Part shown: positions 35,162-46,280 of the stretch, one piece after another
Numbering within the stretch: position 1 is the first letter of the stretch
Layout of the letters: each line of letters opens with the position of its first letter
Assembly (NCBI GenBank): GCA_022661535.1
Contig: JAKULF010000007.1
Location: 2,790,001-2,854,000, forward strand
DNA length: 64,000 nt
Direction: 5' to 3'
Source: Eutypa lata
Lineage: Eukaryota > Ascomycota > Sordariomycetes > Xylariales > Diatrypaceae
The notes under the pieces: generated by a model
Told to the model about the DNA's origin: nothing
The model's input: the letters and a program-made list of their open reading frames with translations, nothing else
Database searches by the model: none
Translations under genes and position numbers: made by a program

Positions 35162-36961
35162 GGGTAAGGTTGTGTGGGGGGAGGAGATTTTTGCGAGTAA
35201 TCCTGCATTTCCTTGGAAAGGGGCAGGCCAGGCCAAGGAGCGTGGTAAAATGCGAGAAGATGGCACCTTACGGAATAAAAAAGAAACCGGTGGCTAATGT
35301 TAGGTCAGTCATCGTTCAGCCTCCGTCCATATGAAGAAGGCGTGGTGGAGCTGGTAAGCGAAGAGAGAACACATATCCCTCTTCCCATAGAAGTAGGCGT
35401 TTGGATAACTGCTGGAACTTTCTGTGGATGTTGGAAAACAGATACAATTCGGGCCCTGATTGCCTGGTTGGATATCCAGTCCTGTTTAACGATCTTTGGA
35501 GCTGGACTGAAGACGGAGTGAAAGAAGAGAGGAAGCTTAGTTTCCACGTCACGAACTTGAGAGCAACAGAGGCTTTCTAGGGCTTTCTGGTGAGCCAGCC
35601 ATGTATATTTATTTTAGAGCAATATACCCATTTAATAGTTAAAGGAGAAGCGTAGGGTCTTGGCCATGTAAACATCCTTTAATGCCTCTTCAGTGTGGCT
35701 TTAGTACATGGAACATATTCTCGATATCATCCTAGGTTGCTTCAAGAATTGATGATCGTATCTATTTCATGCTAACTTTTGAATTGTAGTAGATATTCGA
35801 ATGCTTAACATAAGGGAGCTATAGATATACTATAGCCGCAAGGGCACGCAACAGCCTTACGTGCCTTCCTCCATCTATCCATTCACATACATACATGCAC
35901 GCGCTTGATATAAAAAATCTCATGATTAAACACGCATACAAAGATAGTTCACATCTCGAGAAGGCAGCCGTAATAGACAGTCTTTAATTATTTTTCTCTT
36001 TCCCCTATGGTGAACCTAAACCCGAACCTGAACCTGAACCTCCGCTATCGAGGCCCTAACCGAACTGATTAATCCGAAACAACGCTGCTGGGGGCCGATA
36101 GATTCCGCTAACAGACGCGTAGACTATGCCATATTATATCTGTGACTATTTGCCTCTGTCCGTCTAGTCCTCTGTCTCCGTCCGTCCGTCCGTCCGTCCG
36201 ACTGTTCGGATTCAATGTATAGTAAAAATTTGCAAAATGAAGTACTGGAAAATACGGCCGTCCATGCTGCTGTACATTTCCTCGGATGGACCATCCATAT
36301 CCGTAGTAGCAGTGTTAGTATTGGCGGCGATAGAAGTTTTAAAAGTGTAGAAGTAATGGGCATGTCGGCGAAAAGGGCGATGACAATAGAGCAGTCGTGG
36401 CGGTGGCAGCAGCGGTGATACTCCCTTTAAATAGTCATCAGACCACCAGACCACCAGACCAATGAGTAGCCTTCGCAAACAAAACAGGGCCAGGGGAACT
36501 GGGCGTGTAAGACGTCGTGAAGATCCGATGAAATAAAGCAAACCCTCGCGTCACACGAACCTGTGTGACCAATACCGTTGCAAATTTCGAGAAGAGAACG
36601 GTTAGATCGTATGCACAAGAATGCGCTGATATGATAATGTACAAGTAGACGATCAATGTCATCCGCTGAATTCGGGGATGAAAAAGACGACTGACTGAAA
36701 AGCTCGACCCTTGTCCTCATGCGGTGTGGCGAGAAGGGGGTGGGGCCAAATGGAAACGTTATTTAGGTAGTTTATTAGGATTCCGTAGTCTTGGGGTTGG
36801 CGATAGTGCTAGTTTGACTCAGTCGGGTGTTATAGTGCATTATATTGCGTGGAGGTCGAAAAGTTGTTGTCAGGCTACGATATTGTTGCCTCGACAAGGA
36901 TACTTCTTTCCCGGCAGATGGAAAACAGGTCAGAAATCTCATCCTAACCCCTATGTTGTTT
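35162..36961. other. intergenic, convergent 3' ends
   Basis: Lies between the lectin-like membrane protein and HRP1-like stop codons. A CGTC microsatellite is at 36176-36199 and a short CTGAAC repeat near 36020-36040. Part is probably the long 3' untranslated region of the RNA-binding protein gene. Confidence 0.45.
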
Positions 36962-39900
36962 CTAGCGACCGTAGGGGTGGAAGCCACGATTGCCTCCCCG
37001 ACCGCCACCGCGGTAATTAGCACCAGGCTTACCGGCATTCTTTGGGCCAGTGGGTGCGTTGGCTGGGGGTGCCAGGGTCGGATCTGATGGGGTTGGGCTG
37101 CCATGGTGATGACCGCTGCCTCTATTTCGGTGGAAGCCTCCTCGACCTCCTTGGTTGAAGTTAGGTTGCGGCACATCATCGTACATTCCTTCCCATGAAG
37201 TTGGGTCGCCGCTAGCACTACCAGCGCTACTACCACCCATTCCACCGCTATAACTTTGGTTATAACCACCTCGGCCGCCTCGTCTACCACTACCTCCACG
37301 TTGGTTGTTGAACATCTGCTGCTGTTGGTTGTAGTTGTTAAAGCCCTGCTGGCCTGCGTCTCCCTGTTCGCTGCCCTGGCCCTGACCGCCGGCCCCGTTA
37401 GCCATCATCTGCTGTTGCATTTGCTGTTGCATTTGCTGCAGCATTTGAGGGTTCATATTAGCCATGGCAGCCGCCATTTGGCTATTCTGGCCGCCCTGTC
37501 CACCGCCTTGGCCCATTTGCTGCTGCAACTGCTGCATCTGTTGCATCTGCATCATTTGCACCATTGCCGGATTCATGCCATTCATCCCCATGCCTCTATT
37601 CATGGCCATTTGCTGTTGCATCATAGACATATATTGTTGCATACGCTGCAAGTATTGGGCCATAACCTGTGGCGTCATCCCTCCTTGGCCCATCTGACTG
37701 GCCATGGGGTTTTGGTTACTACCTTGGTCTTCGCTGCTGCCCCCTTTTCTGAATTTACCACGTCTAACGGGTTCTTCCTCTTCTCGCATGTTACCTCTTG
37801 GTTGGGCCTTCTTGACCTCAATCGGTTTTCCATGGATTTCGAGGTGGGTGCTCAAGCACGCGTCGACGCCAGCTTCACTTTCAAAGGTGACGAATCCGAA
37901 ACCCCTCGGCCGGCCAGTATCTTTATCCATCATAAGAGTAGCATCAACGACACGACCAAACTGGGCAAAGTAGTCCTTAAACTCTTGCTCAGTAGTCTCC
38001 TGACTGACACCACCTACAAAGATCTTGCTGGTTTTCTCTTGCTCATCTCGTGGAATAGCTCGCTTAGGATCGATCTAGAACATGGAGATCCTGGTTAGCA
38101 CAATATAGTAAAGAAAGGGACAACCATAGTATAACATACAATCTTGCCATCCAGAAAATGCTCCTTCACCATGACGATGTTGACGCATTTGGGGTCTTTG
38201 AAGGTAAGAAACCCGAAACCACGGGATCTACCGGTAGCGCCATCCCTCATGACAGTGCATTCTGTCACCTCGCCGAACTGAGTAAAATAGTCGCGAAGAG
38301 ATTCTAAGAGAGAAAATTAGTACGGCATTTATATAAGATGGAAGGTACTTATGGTAGATTCTTACGGTCAGTCGTCTCCCAGTTCAAACCACCAATGAAC
38401 ATTTTCCTACAAAGTGGGTATGGTCAGTAAGACTCCACATGGCAAGCAATGGCAAATACGTTGTAAAGCGAGGGAAAGTTTTCACTCGAGCAAACATCAT
38501 GTGGCCGTGTCCTATGATTGGTGGATGATATGCAAGTAAATAGTGCAGTGTGTCTCGCAGAAGCTTTCCCCCAACCTTGCATTCTCATCTTCTACACGCC
38601 CGATCACAGGCGCCGAGATTCCCGCCATTGGATTAGTCCAAGGAATGCTTGGAATCACCTGGCCATCTTCGGAACCGTCACTGTCAGAAGGGCAAGGTAT
38701 GTACCCCTCCTCTTCGTTGTGAGGAATATCCATGATGGAGTTAGAATTGCATAGGCAAGTTAGGGTAGGTGAGTAAGAGGTGTGATGATAATGGCCAATG
38801 ATTGAGTAAGATCGAACGAGGAAGCCACACATAGCACTACCCAGAGGAAAGGGCCAATGCAGCTGAGATGCCAAAAAGTTTGTCGAATTTCTTTTTTTTT
38901 CTTTTCTTGTTCTCGTCTGTTTGCTATCGTCAAGCTAGCTCATGGCTTCGAGCGCTATTCGCTGCTAATATTGGTTACAGCCCCCCCGAAAGCAGTACTC
39001 TCGCCGGTCTTTATGGGCCTATCTTGGATGAACGGCTACGGAGGGCAGAAGAAGTCTGCTCTTCAACTATGGTCGACTGCTTATCGTTGCTTTTTAGGTA
39101 GATAGATGTGTGAACGTATCCTCCTTCGTGCTCAGCTCAATTCTTTTCTGACCCTTAACGCCTTCCCTCTTGTTCAAAAACTCGATAGGCGGAAGTGATT
39201 CAGCCTAGTTTGAAACACAGGCCGATACGGGAGAGATTCTATCGCCACCATCTGCACTTTCTCTTCAAGGCTAGACAGCAACCCAGAGTATCCTCTTATC
39301 CAACGTCCTTCAGGCCAACAACGCAGGATTATAGCTGTGTCCTTCCGCGACTATTGCCGGTATTCGTGACTGTAGAGTAGTCACGATCCTTGACCCTACC
39401 AGGACACCAAAGGTGCTCTCTACAAGCCCAGCCGAACATGTTTCGAACGAGGTACCAAAGGCAAGAGGAAGCTTCCAACACCACATATCATGCTGAATAC
39501 TTCAAAGGGAAAATGCGAAACAAAAAAATGCTACTTACCCATCTTCTTTAGAACTAGATCCTCTCCCGGAATGGTGATATGCGGGTGTGGATATATCTTG
39601 CTGATACTGAGGAGCGGCAGGGGTACTACTAGATCCATTTCCCAAGTTGAAGTCGACATCATCATCATCATCGTAAGTTTCTTCCTGATATTCATCACCA
39701 TAACCACCATCGTCGGTTCTCATACCCACGTCAGCAGGGGCAGGTTCGGGTTCAGGCTGGGCTACCGGTTCGTTGACTGGCTGGGGAGGAGGCTGCGAGG
39801 GAGCAATCGGAGGAGGCGCAACTACAGGCGCGGGAGCAGATGAACCATCATTATCATCGTAGCTAGATGGTGTTAGCAATTGCGCAATAGGAAACGAGTG

Positions 39901-39995
39901 AAGCCATATATGCATAGGCAGTACTACATAGATGAAAACAAGACAACTTACAGATCGGCAAAAAGATCATCATCGAAATTCTCGGGATCGGCCAT
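36962..39995 (-). CDS. HRP1: Hrp1/Nab4-type RNA-binding protein, two RRMs
   Basis: A nuclear hnRNP-like protein acting in mRNA 3'-end formation and export in yeast. Exons 39995-39952, 39862-39539, 38406-38366, 38303-38140 and 38074-36962 give 561 residues. The N terminus ([18 protein letters not shown]) is acidic and then proline-rich. RRM1 ([14 protein letters not shown]) spans about 123-195 and RRM2 ([15 protein letters not shown]) about 208-280. The linker [16 protein letters not shown] is characteristic of the Hrp1 family. The C terminus is Q/M-rich then RGG-rich ([19 protein letters not shown]), as expected for arginine methylation and phase behaviour. Intron 2 is about 1.1 kb, exceptionally long for this genome, and contains a phase-compatible alternative first exon. 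It is divergent from the Gyp1 gene. Confidence 0.9.
38576..38733 (-). CDS. possible alternative first exon inside HRP1 intron 2
   Basis: An ATG at 38733 opens an acidic, coding-looking frame ([20 protein letters not shown]). It can end at a GT donor at 38575-38574 in phase 2, the same phase as HRP1 exon 2, and so splice directly into the RRM1 exon at 38406 (giving RKMFIGG). This would swap the acidic N terminus for a different one. The donor (GTTGGG) is weak, and the segment may be only a spurious frame. Confidence 0.3.
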
Positions 39996-41003
39996 GATTG
40001 AAGAGAGAAGAAGGTAATTGTCCAAACAAATGTCGAAGAGTCGGGGAAAGGGGGAAAAGGGTTCAGGATCCTACGTAACGTAACGAGCTCGAGAATTAGC
40101 TGCCTACAGTAGGTAGTTATGTCGGGAGTCGACGACAAGGCAGATGACGTTGTCTTAGCTGTCAGTCAGTCATCAATAATTGTAAGAGGATTCCTTAATA
40201 GAGTAAACCCTGTAATGATTAATTAAGTGTAGAGAGGTGAGAAAGGAACGAAAATGGAAAGAGAAGAGAGAAAGAATTTTTACACGTGTGAAAATCAAAA
40301 GTAGTATTTGGGGGATACGGAATAACTACCTAGAGCTAGAGGCTAGAGTAGATAAATGTTGATGCTTTTCAAGACTGAAAAAAAAAACTCGAAGTCTTGC
40401 AGCCTAATAATAACAAGTTCGTTCACCCTATGGGGAGTTTATAGTGGATTGGATTGATGATTTTAGCAGCTCTTATGCCTTGCCGGGTACACACTAAGAC
40501 ATGCACAGACCACCCCAGTATTGAATGTAAGTACTTATTTGTGTATGTACATATTGTACCTTAAAGAGGATCCAATCTGCCAATGCATGTATGTAGGTAC
40601 ATAGTCAGGGAGGCAGAGCGAAAGTCAGCCACAAGAGGGGCAGATGCGGCTTAGTTACCTTAGGTACATAGTTAGATGTACGACATGTAACCTTATATGT
40701 GCTGGTGTCTAACTATACGTACCTAGGTAGGTGTATGTAGTTACATATGGGTATGTAGTATATAGTTACAATATAATACCAGGCAACCCGTAAAAACACC
40801 TGACGTATGGATCCTGTTAGCAGGCAGTTTAAGGGTCCGGTGAACGGTGAAGTCTACCAAGTCTACCTCTATCCGGGACACATCCACCCCCATTTCAAGC
40901 TACAGTACTTACTCTACTTCCTAGTAGTTAACTACCGATCAACAATAATGTGACATATTGTAAAATAGTCAACTCTATAGAATCCCACCATCTCGACTTT
41001 GCT
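39996..41003. promoter_or_regulatory. divergent HRP1/GYP1 promoter region
   Basis: About 1 kb between the two start codons, with TAGGTA and GTACAT short repeats around 40510-40760. No coding frame or specific factor site is assigned. Confidence 0.4.
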
Positions 41004-43375
41004 ATGTTTTCATCGTCGAGTGGCGGCAAGAAGCCGCCTCCACAGCAAGTAAGTTTTTCCTAATTTTAATCCATTGTAGCTTATCCCTTTCCCGTTCCCA
41101 ATTGTATATACCTCCCACGACAAAGCCAGTCACTCGCTGACCGCTGGCGACGATGACGTAGGAAATGGTCCAAGTTGGTAAGTCCTACGAAATACTTCTA
41201 TTTCCATGTCATGTCATATATGTGTCCAATATGTCCCATTAGACACAATATGATTCAAATAAAGTCTTCTCTTGGCTTGATTTCCCATACTCGTATCAAT
41301 GTGTACGTACGCCTGTATGTCTCTGTTGCTAATTTTAACTTGTTTGCGTCACAGACAGATCCGAGTAAGTCGCACGCAACGAATCTTCCACACCCCAAGT
41401 CATCCCTTGTTCCGTTGATCGCAACCTATCTTCGAATTCACGCTCGAGTATATGAGATGATGGACATGGCTGAGTTATGGAACTAGGTCGGCTTCTCCCT
41501 TCTGGCGGCTTCAAAGAGAAAACATGTCCAAGAAAACGACTCGCGATTCGAATATAGTGAAGGGAGCAGCATACTCCCATGCAGACATGCTCAATTTCGA
41601 TTCCTTGTGCGTGTTTAGCCTAGACACATCTAGTTGTTTCCTTTGTGGTTAACCCCCAACCTAGGAACTTGTCAGGTACCTCTTCTAGACCGAGGACACC
41701 TCCGACCTCCTCTTCCCAAAAAGGCCGGACAAGCAATGTCCACACCCCACCTCCGAAATCTTCGTCAGGTCAATCTTCGCCGCCCCTGAAGTCCTACTTT
41801 CATTTCCTGTCCAATACGAACCAAGACTGGAAGGTCGATGATGCTGAGGGCGAAGATGAGTATGGGTACGATGACGATGACGGGGACGACTTCGGCTTGC
41901 CGAGTTTGTCAAACATGAAGCGGAAGTCAAGACGAGCTGCAGCTGCACAAGGAAGTGCCTCCGAGGGTAACTTGCCCAGTTTAGACAACACGTTTGCCTT
42001 GAATAATCGACGTTATTCAAATAGCGCCGATATAGCTGTCGAGAGGCCCATGCCCGCATATCCAATGCCCAAAAAGAGCGAGGGAAAGATTTTGAGACCA
42101 CAGTATAAGGACATTCTCAAAGGTTCGTGACCGATCCCTCTTTCGTTCAAAACCCCCATCGTTAATAAATTCTAGATCCTGCCAATGCGCTACATCTGAT
42201 TGATCATCCTTCAATACCATCTAATGCTACCCCTAAGGAAATAGACGCCATAAACTCTCGAGTAACGAGAATAAACAAGTTCAAAAAGATCCTCCAAGCC
42301 AGCACAATCTCGCTAACAGACCTGAGGGCATTAGCCTGGTCTGGTGTTCCGGAAGAGGTACGGGCTATGACTTGGCAGCTGTTACTCAGTTATCTTCCAA
42401 CAAGCAGTGAGAGGCGGGTCGCAACCCTGGAACGCAAACGAAAGGAGTATTTAGATGGGGTGAGGCAAGCCTTCGAAAGGGGGGGAACGAATCCCACACC
42501 GACTGGTAGGACACGAGGCTTGGACGAGGCTATATGGCACCAAATCAGCATCGATGTGCCAAGAACGAATCCCCATATCGAGTTATACAGTTACGAAGCC
42601 ACGCAACGGTCGTTAGAGCGGATATTATATCTTTGGGCCATTCGACACCCTGCGAGCGGCTACGTCCAGGGCATTAACGACTTGGTCTCTCCTTTCTGGC
42701 AGGTGTTCTTGGGCACTTACATCACCGACTCCAACATTGAGAGCGGCATGGATCCGGGACAACTACCCAGGACCGTGCTCGATGCCGTGGAAGCCGACTC
42801 CTTCTGGTGCTTAACAAAACTGCTAGACGGGATCCAGGACCACTACATTGTTGCCCAGCCCGGCATCCAACGACAAGTCGCGGCCCTACGGGATCTTACC
42901 GCTAGGATCGACGCAGATCTTGCGAAGCACTTCGAGAACGAGCACGTCGAATTCATTCAGTTCAGCTTCCGGTGGATGAATTGCCTCCTCATGAGGGAGA
43001 TCAGCGTCCGGAACACCATCCGGATGTGGGATACGTATCTGGTGAGTCGCCCTCCCATGCTCAGGCGCGTTACATGCGTGCGCGTTAATTTCCCTTCCAA
43101 TGCTAATGATCTGCCAGGCCGAGGAGCAAGGGTTCTCGGAATTCCACCTGTACGTGTGCGCGGCGTTCCTGGTCAAGTGGTCCAGCAAGCTGGTCAAGAT
43201 GGACTTCCAGGAGATCATGATGTTCCTCCAGGCCCTGCCCACCCAGGCCTGGACCGAGAAGGACATCGAGCTGCTGCTCAGCGAGGCCTACATATGGCAG
43301 AGCCTGTTCAAGAACTCGTCGGCGCACCTGAGGGGCGGGCCGAGCCGTGGTCCGGCTACTAATCTACAGCTTTGA
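41004..43375 (+). CDS. GYP1: Gyp1-like Rab GTPase-activating protein (TBC domain)
   Basis: Stimulates GTP hydrolysis by Rab GTPases (Ypt1 in yeast) at the Golgi. Model: 41004-41048, 41355-41364 (10-nt microexon), 41676-42122, 42176-43041 and 43118-43375, giving 541 residues. Without the microexon the frame into TSSRPRTPP breaks; an alternative 16-nt exon ending at the donor near 41176 would also fit the phase. The N-terminal 190 residues are disordered with an acidic patch (DAEGEDEYGYDDDDGDD). The TBC domain shows WSGVPEEVRAMTWQLLL, the arginine finger in ISIDVPRTNP, and the glutamine finger in GYVQGINDL. It ends FQEIMMFLQALPTQAWTEKD, typical of Gyp1/TBC1D22. The 53-nt intron after ILK and the 76-nt intron after TYL are well supported. 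Confidence 0.9.
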
Positions 43376-44891
43376 TGCGATGGGATGTGATGGGATGGAA
43401 TGGTATAGGATAGGATAGGGTGAACGAATGAATGATGAGCTGGCTGGATGAAGGGGGTAATAAGTGGTTGGTTGGGTGAATGGGTGTGTCGGTGGCGGGT
43501 GTCGTGGTGGGTGAATGCATATATCCATCAGTCACTGTTTACGTTGGTGGTTGTGGCTCTACCGAGATGACGACATGTTAAAAATAGAAATACTACACTC
43601 GCATACGGCGGGACGAATGATGATATACGAAGGCGCCTTATCTACTAAGTAAAGATGCGAGGTTCAACGTAGCTAGGAAGTCCATGGGAGTAGTTCATGA
43701 TCATAATGTCATTTTAACAACAGGGGGAGCAAGTGCAATGTTACCCACACTGCTCCTTCATATAAGTTAAGTAATAAGTCGCCGCGATACTTGGTCATGG
43801 GTCGGTAGCTGTGATGTAGGGAACCCATCGTTAGAGGGCTAGCTCCTATCTAAGTTAGGAACAAGGAGGTCAGCCCCCTAATCAAGAAGTGGGTAAGTAA
43901 CTTGCAATTCATGGCGGCCCCTTCACAACCTTTTCATGTTCAAGCGCCTACTGCAACTTTGCATTACTGAAGAATAGTTATGGAATATTCGTCCAGGGCC
44001 TGTAGAGGGACTCGCGGTTCGAGTAGTTTATACCCTGTATTCTTAGGATATGAAGGGAACTGGCTAACAGGTACCGGCAAAGTGGTAGAGCAATACCAGA
44101 TATTCAACTATATATATATATTTAAAGATCAACGACGGTATACCTAAGTCCGGGTTGCGCCATGAGTACCCGAAGGTAGACAGTAAGGTATGAGTAATTG
44201 TGAGTTGATATCATGATGCATCATCACATTCCCCGTTCGTAGATAGAAATATATACAGTTTTCTCAAATTGTCTATCTTGAACTTCCCCACGCCAGCAAG
44301 CTACCTATGGATGGATGGATCATTCTACCAAAAGAAAAAAAGAAGAAAAAAGACTGTTGTCGATTTTCTCATTATCATGAAACACATGCTCCAATGCTCG
44401 CAATAATCATTAGCTATCCCCTTATAGTCTATCTATCCGGAACGCCTTCTGCTCGATGTGAAAAGAAAAAAAATATATCTCGTCCCTAGGTAGTACGTGC
44501 GTAAAGACCTTCCCTGTAGACCGTAAAATCTAATAGCCTTGGATGCTGCATGCCCCATCCCCATGTGATGAAATGACATATCTTCGTATTCATAACATCG
44601 CAGCTCCAATGCCGAGCCGGAAATATGCATTCTTCGTCTCATGTAATCATCGTGAGTTCTTTTTGCCATTGTACGGTCCTGCCACCCACCCTAGCAGGTT
44701 TACTTACCAACTAAGGAGAAGCACTCCAATAGCGTATTTTGAGTGGTTGTTATGGTTGCAACCGCCCTCCTTGTTATAGTCCTGTCTATACCTAATGCAG
44801 GTAATAAGACACACAAGGTCGGTCAATCCGAACTTTGACCCTAGGATCTGGCCCGGTTATGCGGACCGGGTTGGGAAGAAAGTAGGTATTT
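43376..44891. other. intergenic, convergent 3' ends
   Basis: Lies between the Gyp1 and aminotransferase stops. Contains A/G-rich simple sequence near 44330-44350 and TATATATA at 44110-44121; no coding feature. Confidence 0.5.
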
Positions 44892-46280
44892 TTACTGCTC
44901 CTCCGGTACGACAACGCCCCATGGGTGACTCACGCGGCCGTACATGATGTCGCCGACCCAGTTCTTCACCTGGGCGGTGACGGCGCCGGCCTCACCGGTC
45001 TTGCCCATTGGGATGGGGATGTCGCGGCCGCGGTGGTGGATGAGCGACACGGGGGTGATGAAGAACTGCGTAGGGAAGACACGTCAGCCGAATAGAAAGA
45101 AAGAGAAAGCGGAGGTGGGGAGTGAACACAAAGATAGAAGACGAAGTAACAATAGGGAAAAACTTACAGCAGTACCAGCAGCAAATGCCTCAAGAAGTCT
45201 CCCCTCGTCGTCGGCCTCCTGGACCTCAGCAATGGTGTACTTCCTCTCGACGAGCTCGACCTCGCCAGCGAGGCGCTCGCGGAGGAGCTGCACGACGCTG
45301 CGGCGCGTGACGCCGTCGAGGATGAGCCTGTCGTCGAGCGGGGCGGTGACGACCTGCGTCTTGCCGGTATCCTTCGCCTTCCAGACGACGAAGAAGTTGC
45401 TCGCGCCGGCCTCGGTGCACTGGCCCTCGGGGCCGTACAGCCACAGGATCTGGCCGAAGCCACGGGCGCGGGCCTCGGCGGTCGCGAGGAGCGAGGGCCC
45501 GTAGTTGGCGCCGACCTTGGCGTAGCCGAAGCCGCCGACCCAGGCGCGCACCATGTCGTCGGGGGAGGTGTGGAGCCTCATGCCGCCGGCGGGGGCGTCC
45601 ATGACGGGCATCCGCGTCACGATGATGTACAGCAGGGCCTCGGTGGGGGCCATGACGCCGAGCTGGGACTGGGTGCCGATGAGGGTCGGGCGGATGTACA
45701 GGAAGGTGCCGGGGCGCTCGCGCGGCAGCCACTTCGGGCCGTCGACGGCCATCAGGGCCACCATGAGCTTCTCGAGCTCGGCGGGCGCGAACGGCGGCAG
45801 GCTGATGCGCAGGGCGGACGAGATCATGCGCCGCGCGTTGCAGTCGGGCCGGAACAGGCGCAGCTGGCCGTCGTAGCCGCGGTACGCCTTCAGGCCCTCG
45901 AAGCACTCGGTGGCGTAGTGCAGCACGGACGCCGTCGGCATCAGCGAGAGCGGGCCGAACGGCCGCAGCTCGGGCGCCGCCCACCCCGACTTGGCCGTCC
46001 ACGCCACCGTCACCATGTGGTCCGTCGCCACCGTCGAGCCGTCAATGCTGTGCACCTCCGGCGCGGGGACGTCCCGCGGCGCCGGCGTGAACGTGTACGT
46101 CAGCTTCGAGGCGTCGAGCTCCTTCACGTTGGGGGGCTGCGCCGCGCCGTTGGAAGAGCCGTTGGAGGCGCCGTTGGGAGAAGTGCCATTCTCGACCAAT
46201 CGGTGCTCGATGGCGGCGGCGGTCAGGTTGGAATCCTGCTCGCCGTTGTGAGTGTTTTCCGGAACGGCGGCGGGCGACAT
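44892..46280 (-). CDS. branched-chain-amino-acid aminotransferase
   Basis: A PLP-dependent class IV aminotransferase interconverting leucine, isoleucine and valine with their 2-oxo acids. Exons 46280-45168 and 45065-44892 give 428 residues. YATECFEGLKAYRG (about 122-135) and YIRPTLIGT (about 195-203) are family signatures. The PLP lysine is predicted as K255 in YAKVGANYGPS. TEAGASNFF and LILDGVTRRSVVQLLRE follow, and the second exon supplies FFITPVSLIHHRG and the C terminus. The first 50 residues are N/S/G-rich without an amphipathic presequence, so a cytosolic (Bat2-like) form is more likely than a mitochondrial one. The core deviates from the yeast Bat consensus around the lysine, suggesting a divergent paralogue. 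Confidence 0.9.

Noticed and set aside
37256..38098. 280-codon plus-strand leucine/histidine-rich frame
   Set aside because: Antisense to the Q/M-rich tail of the HRP1-like protein; low-complexity shadow.
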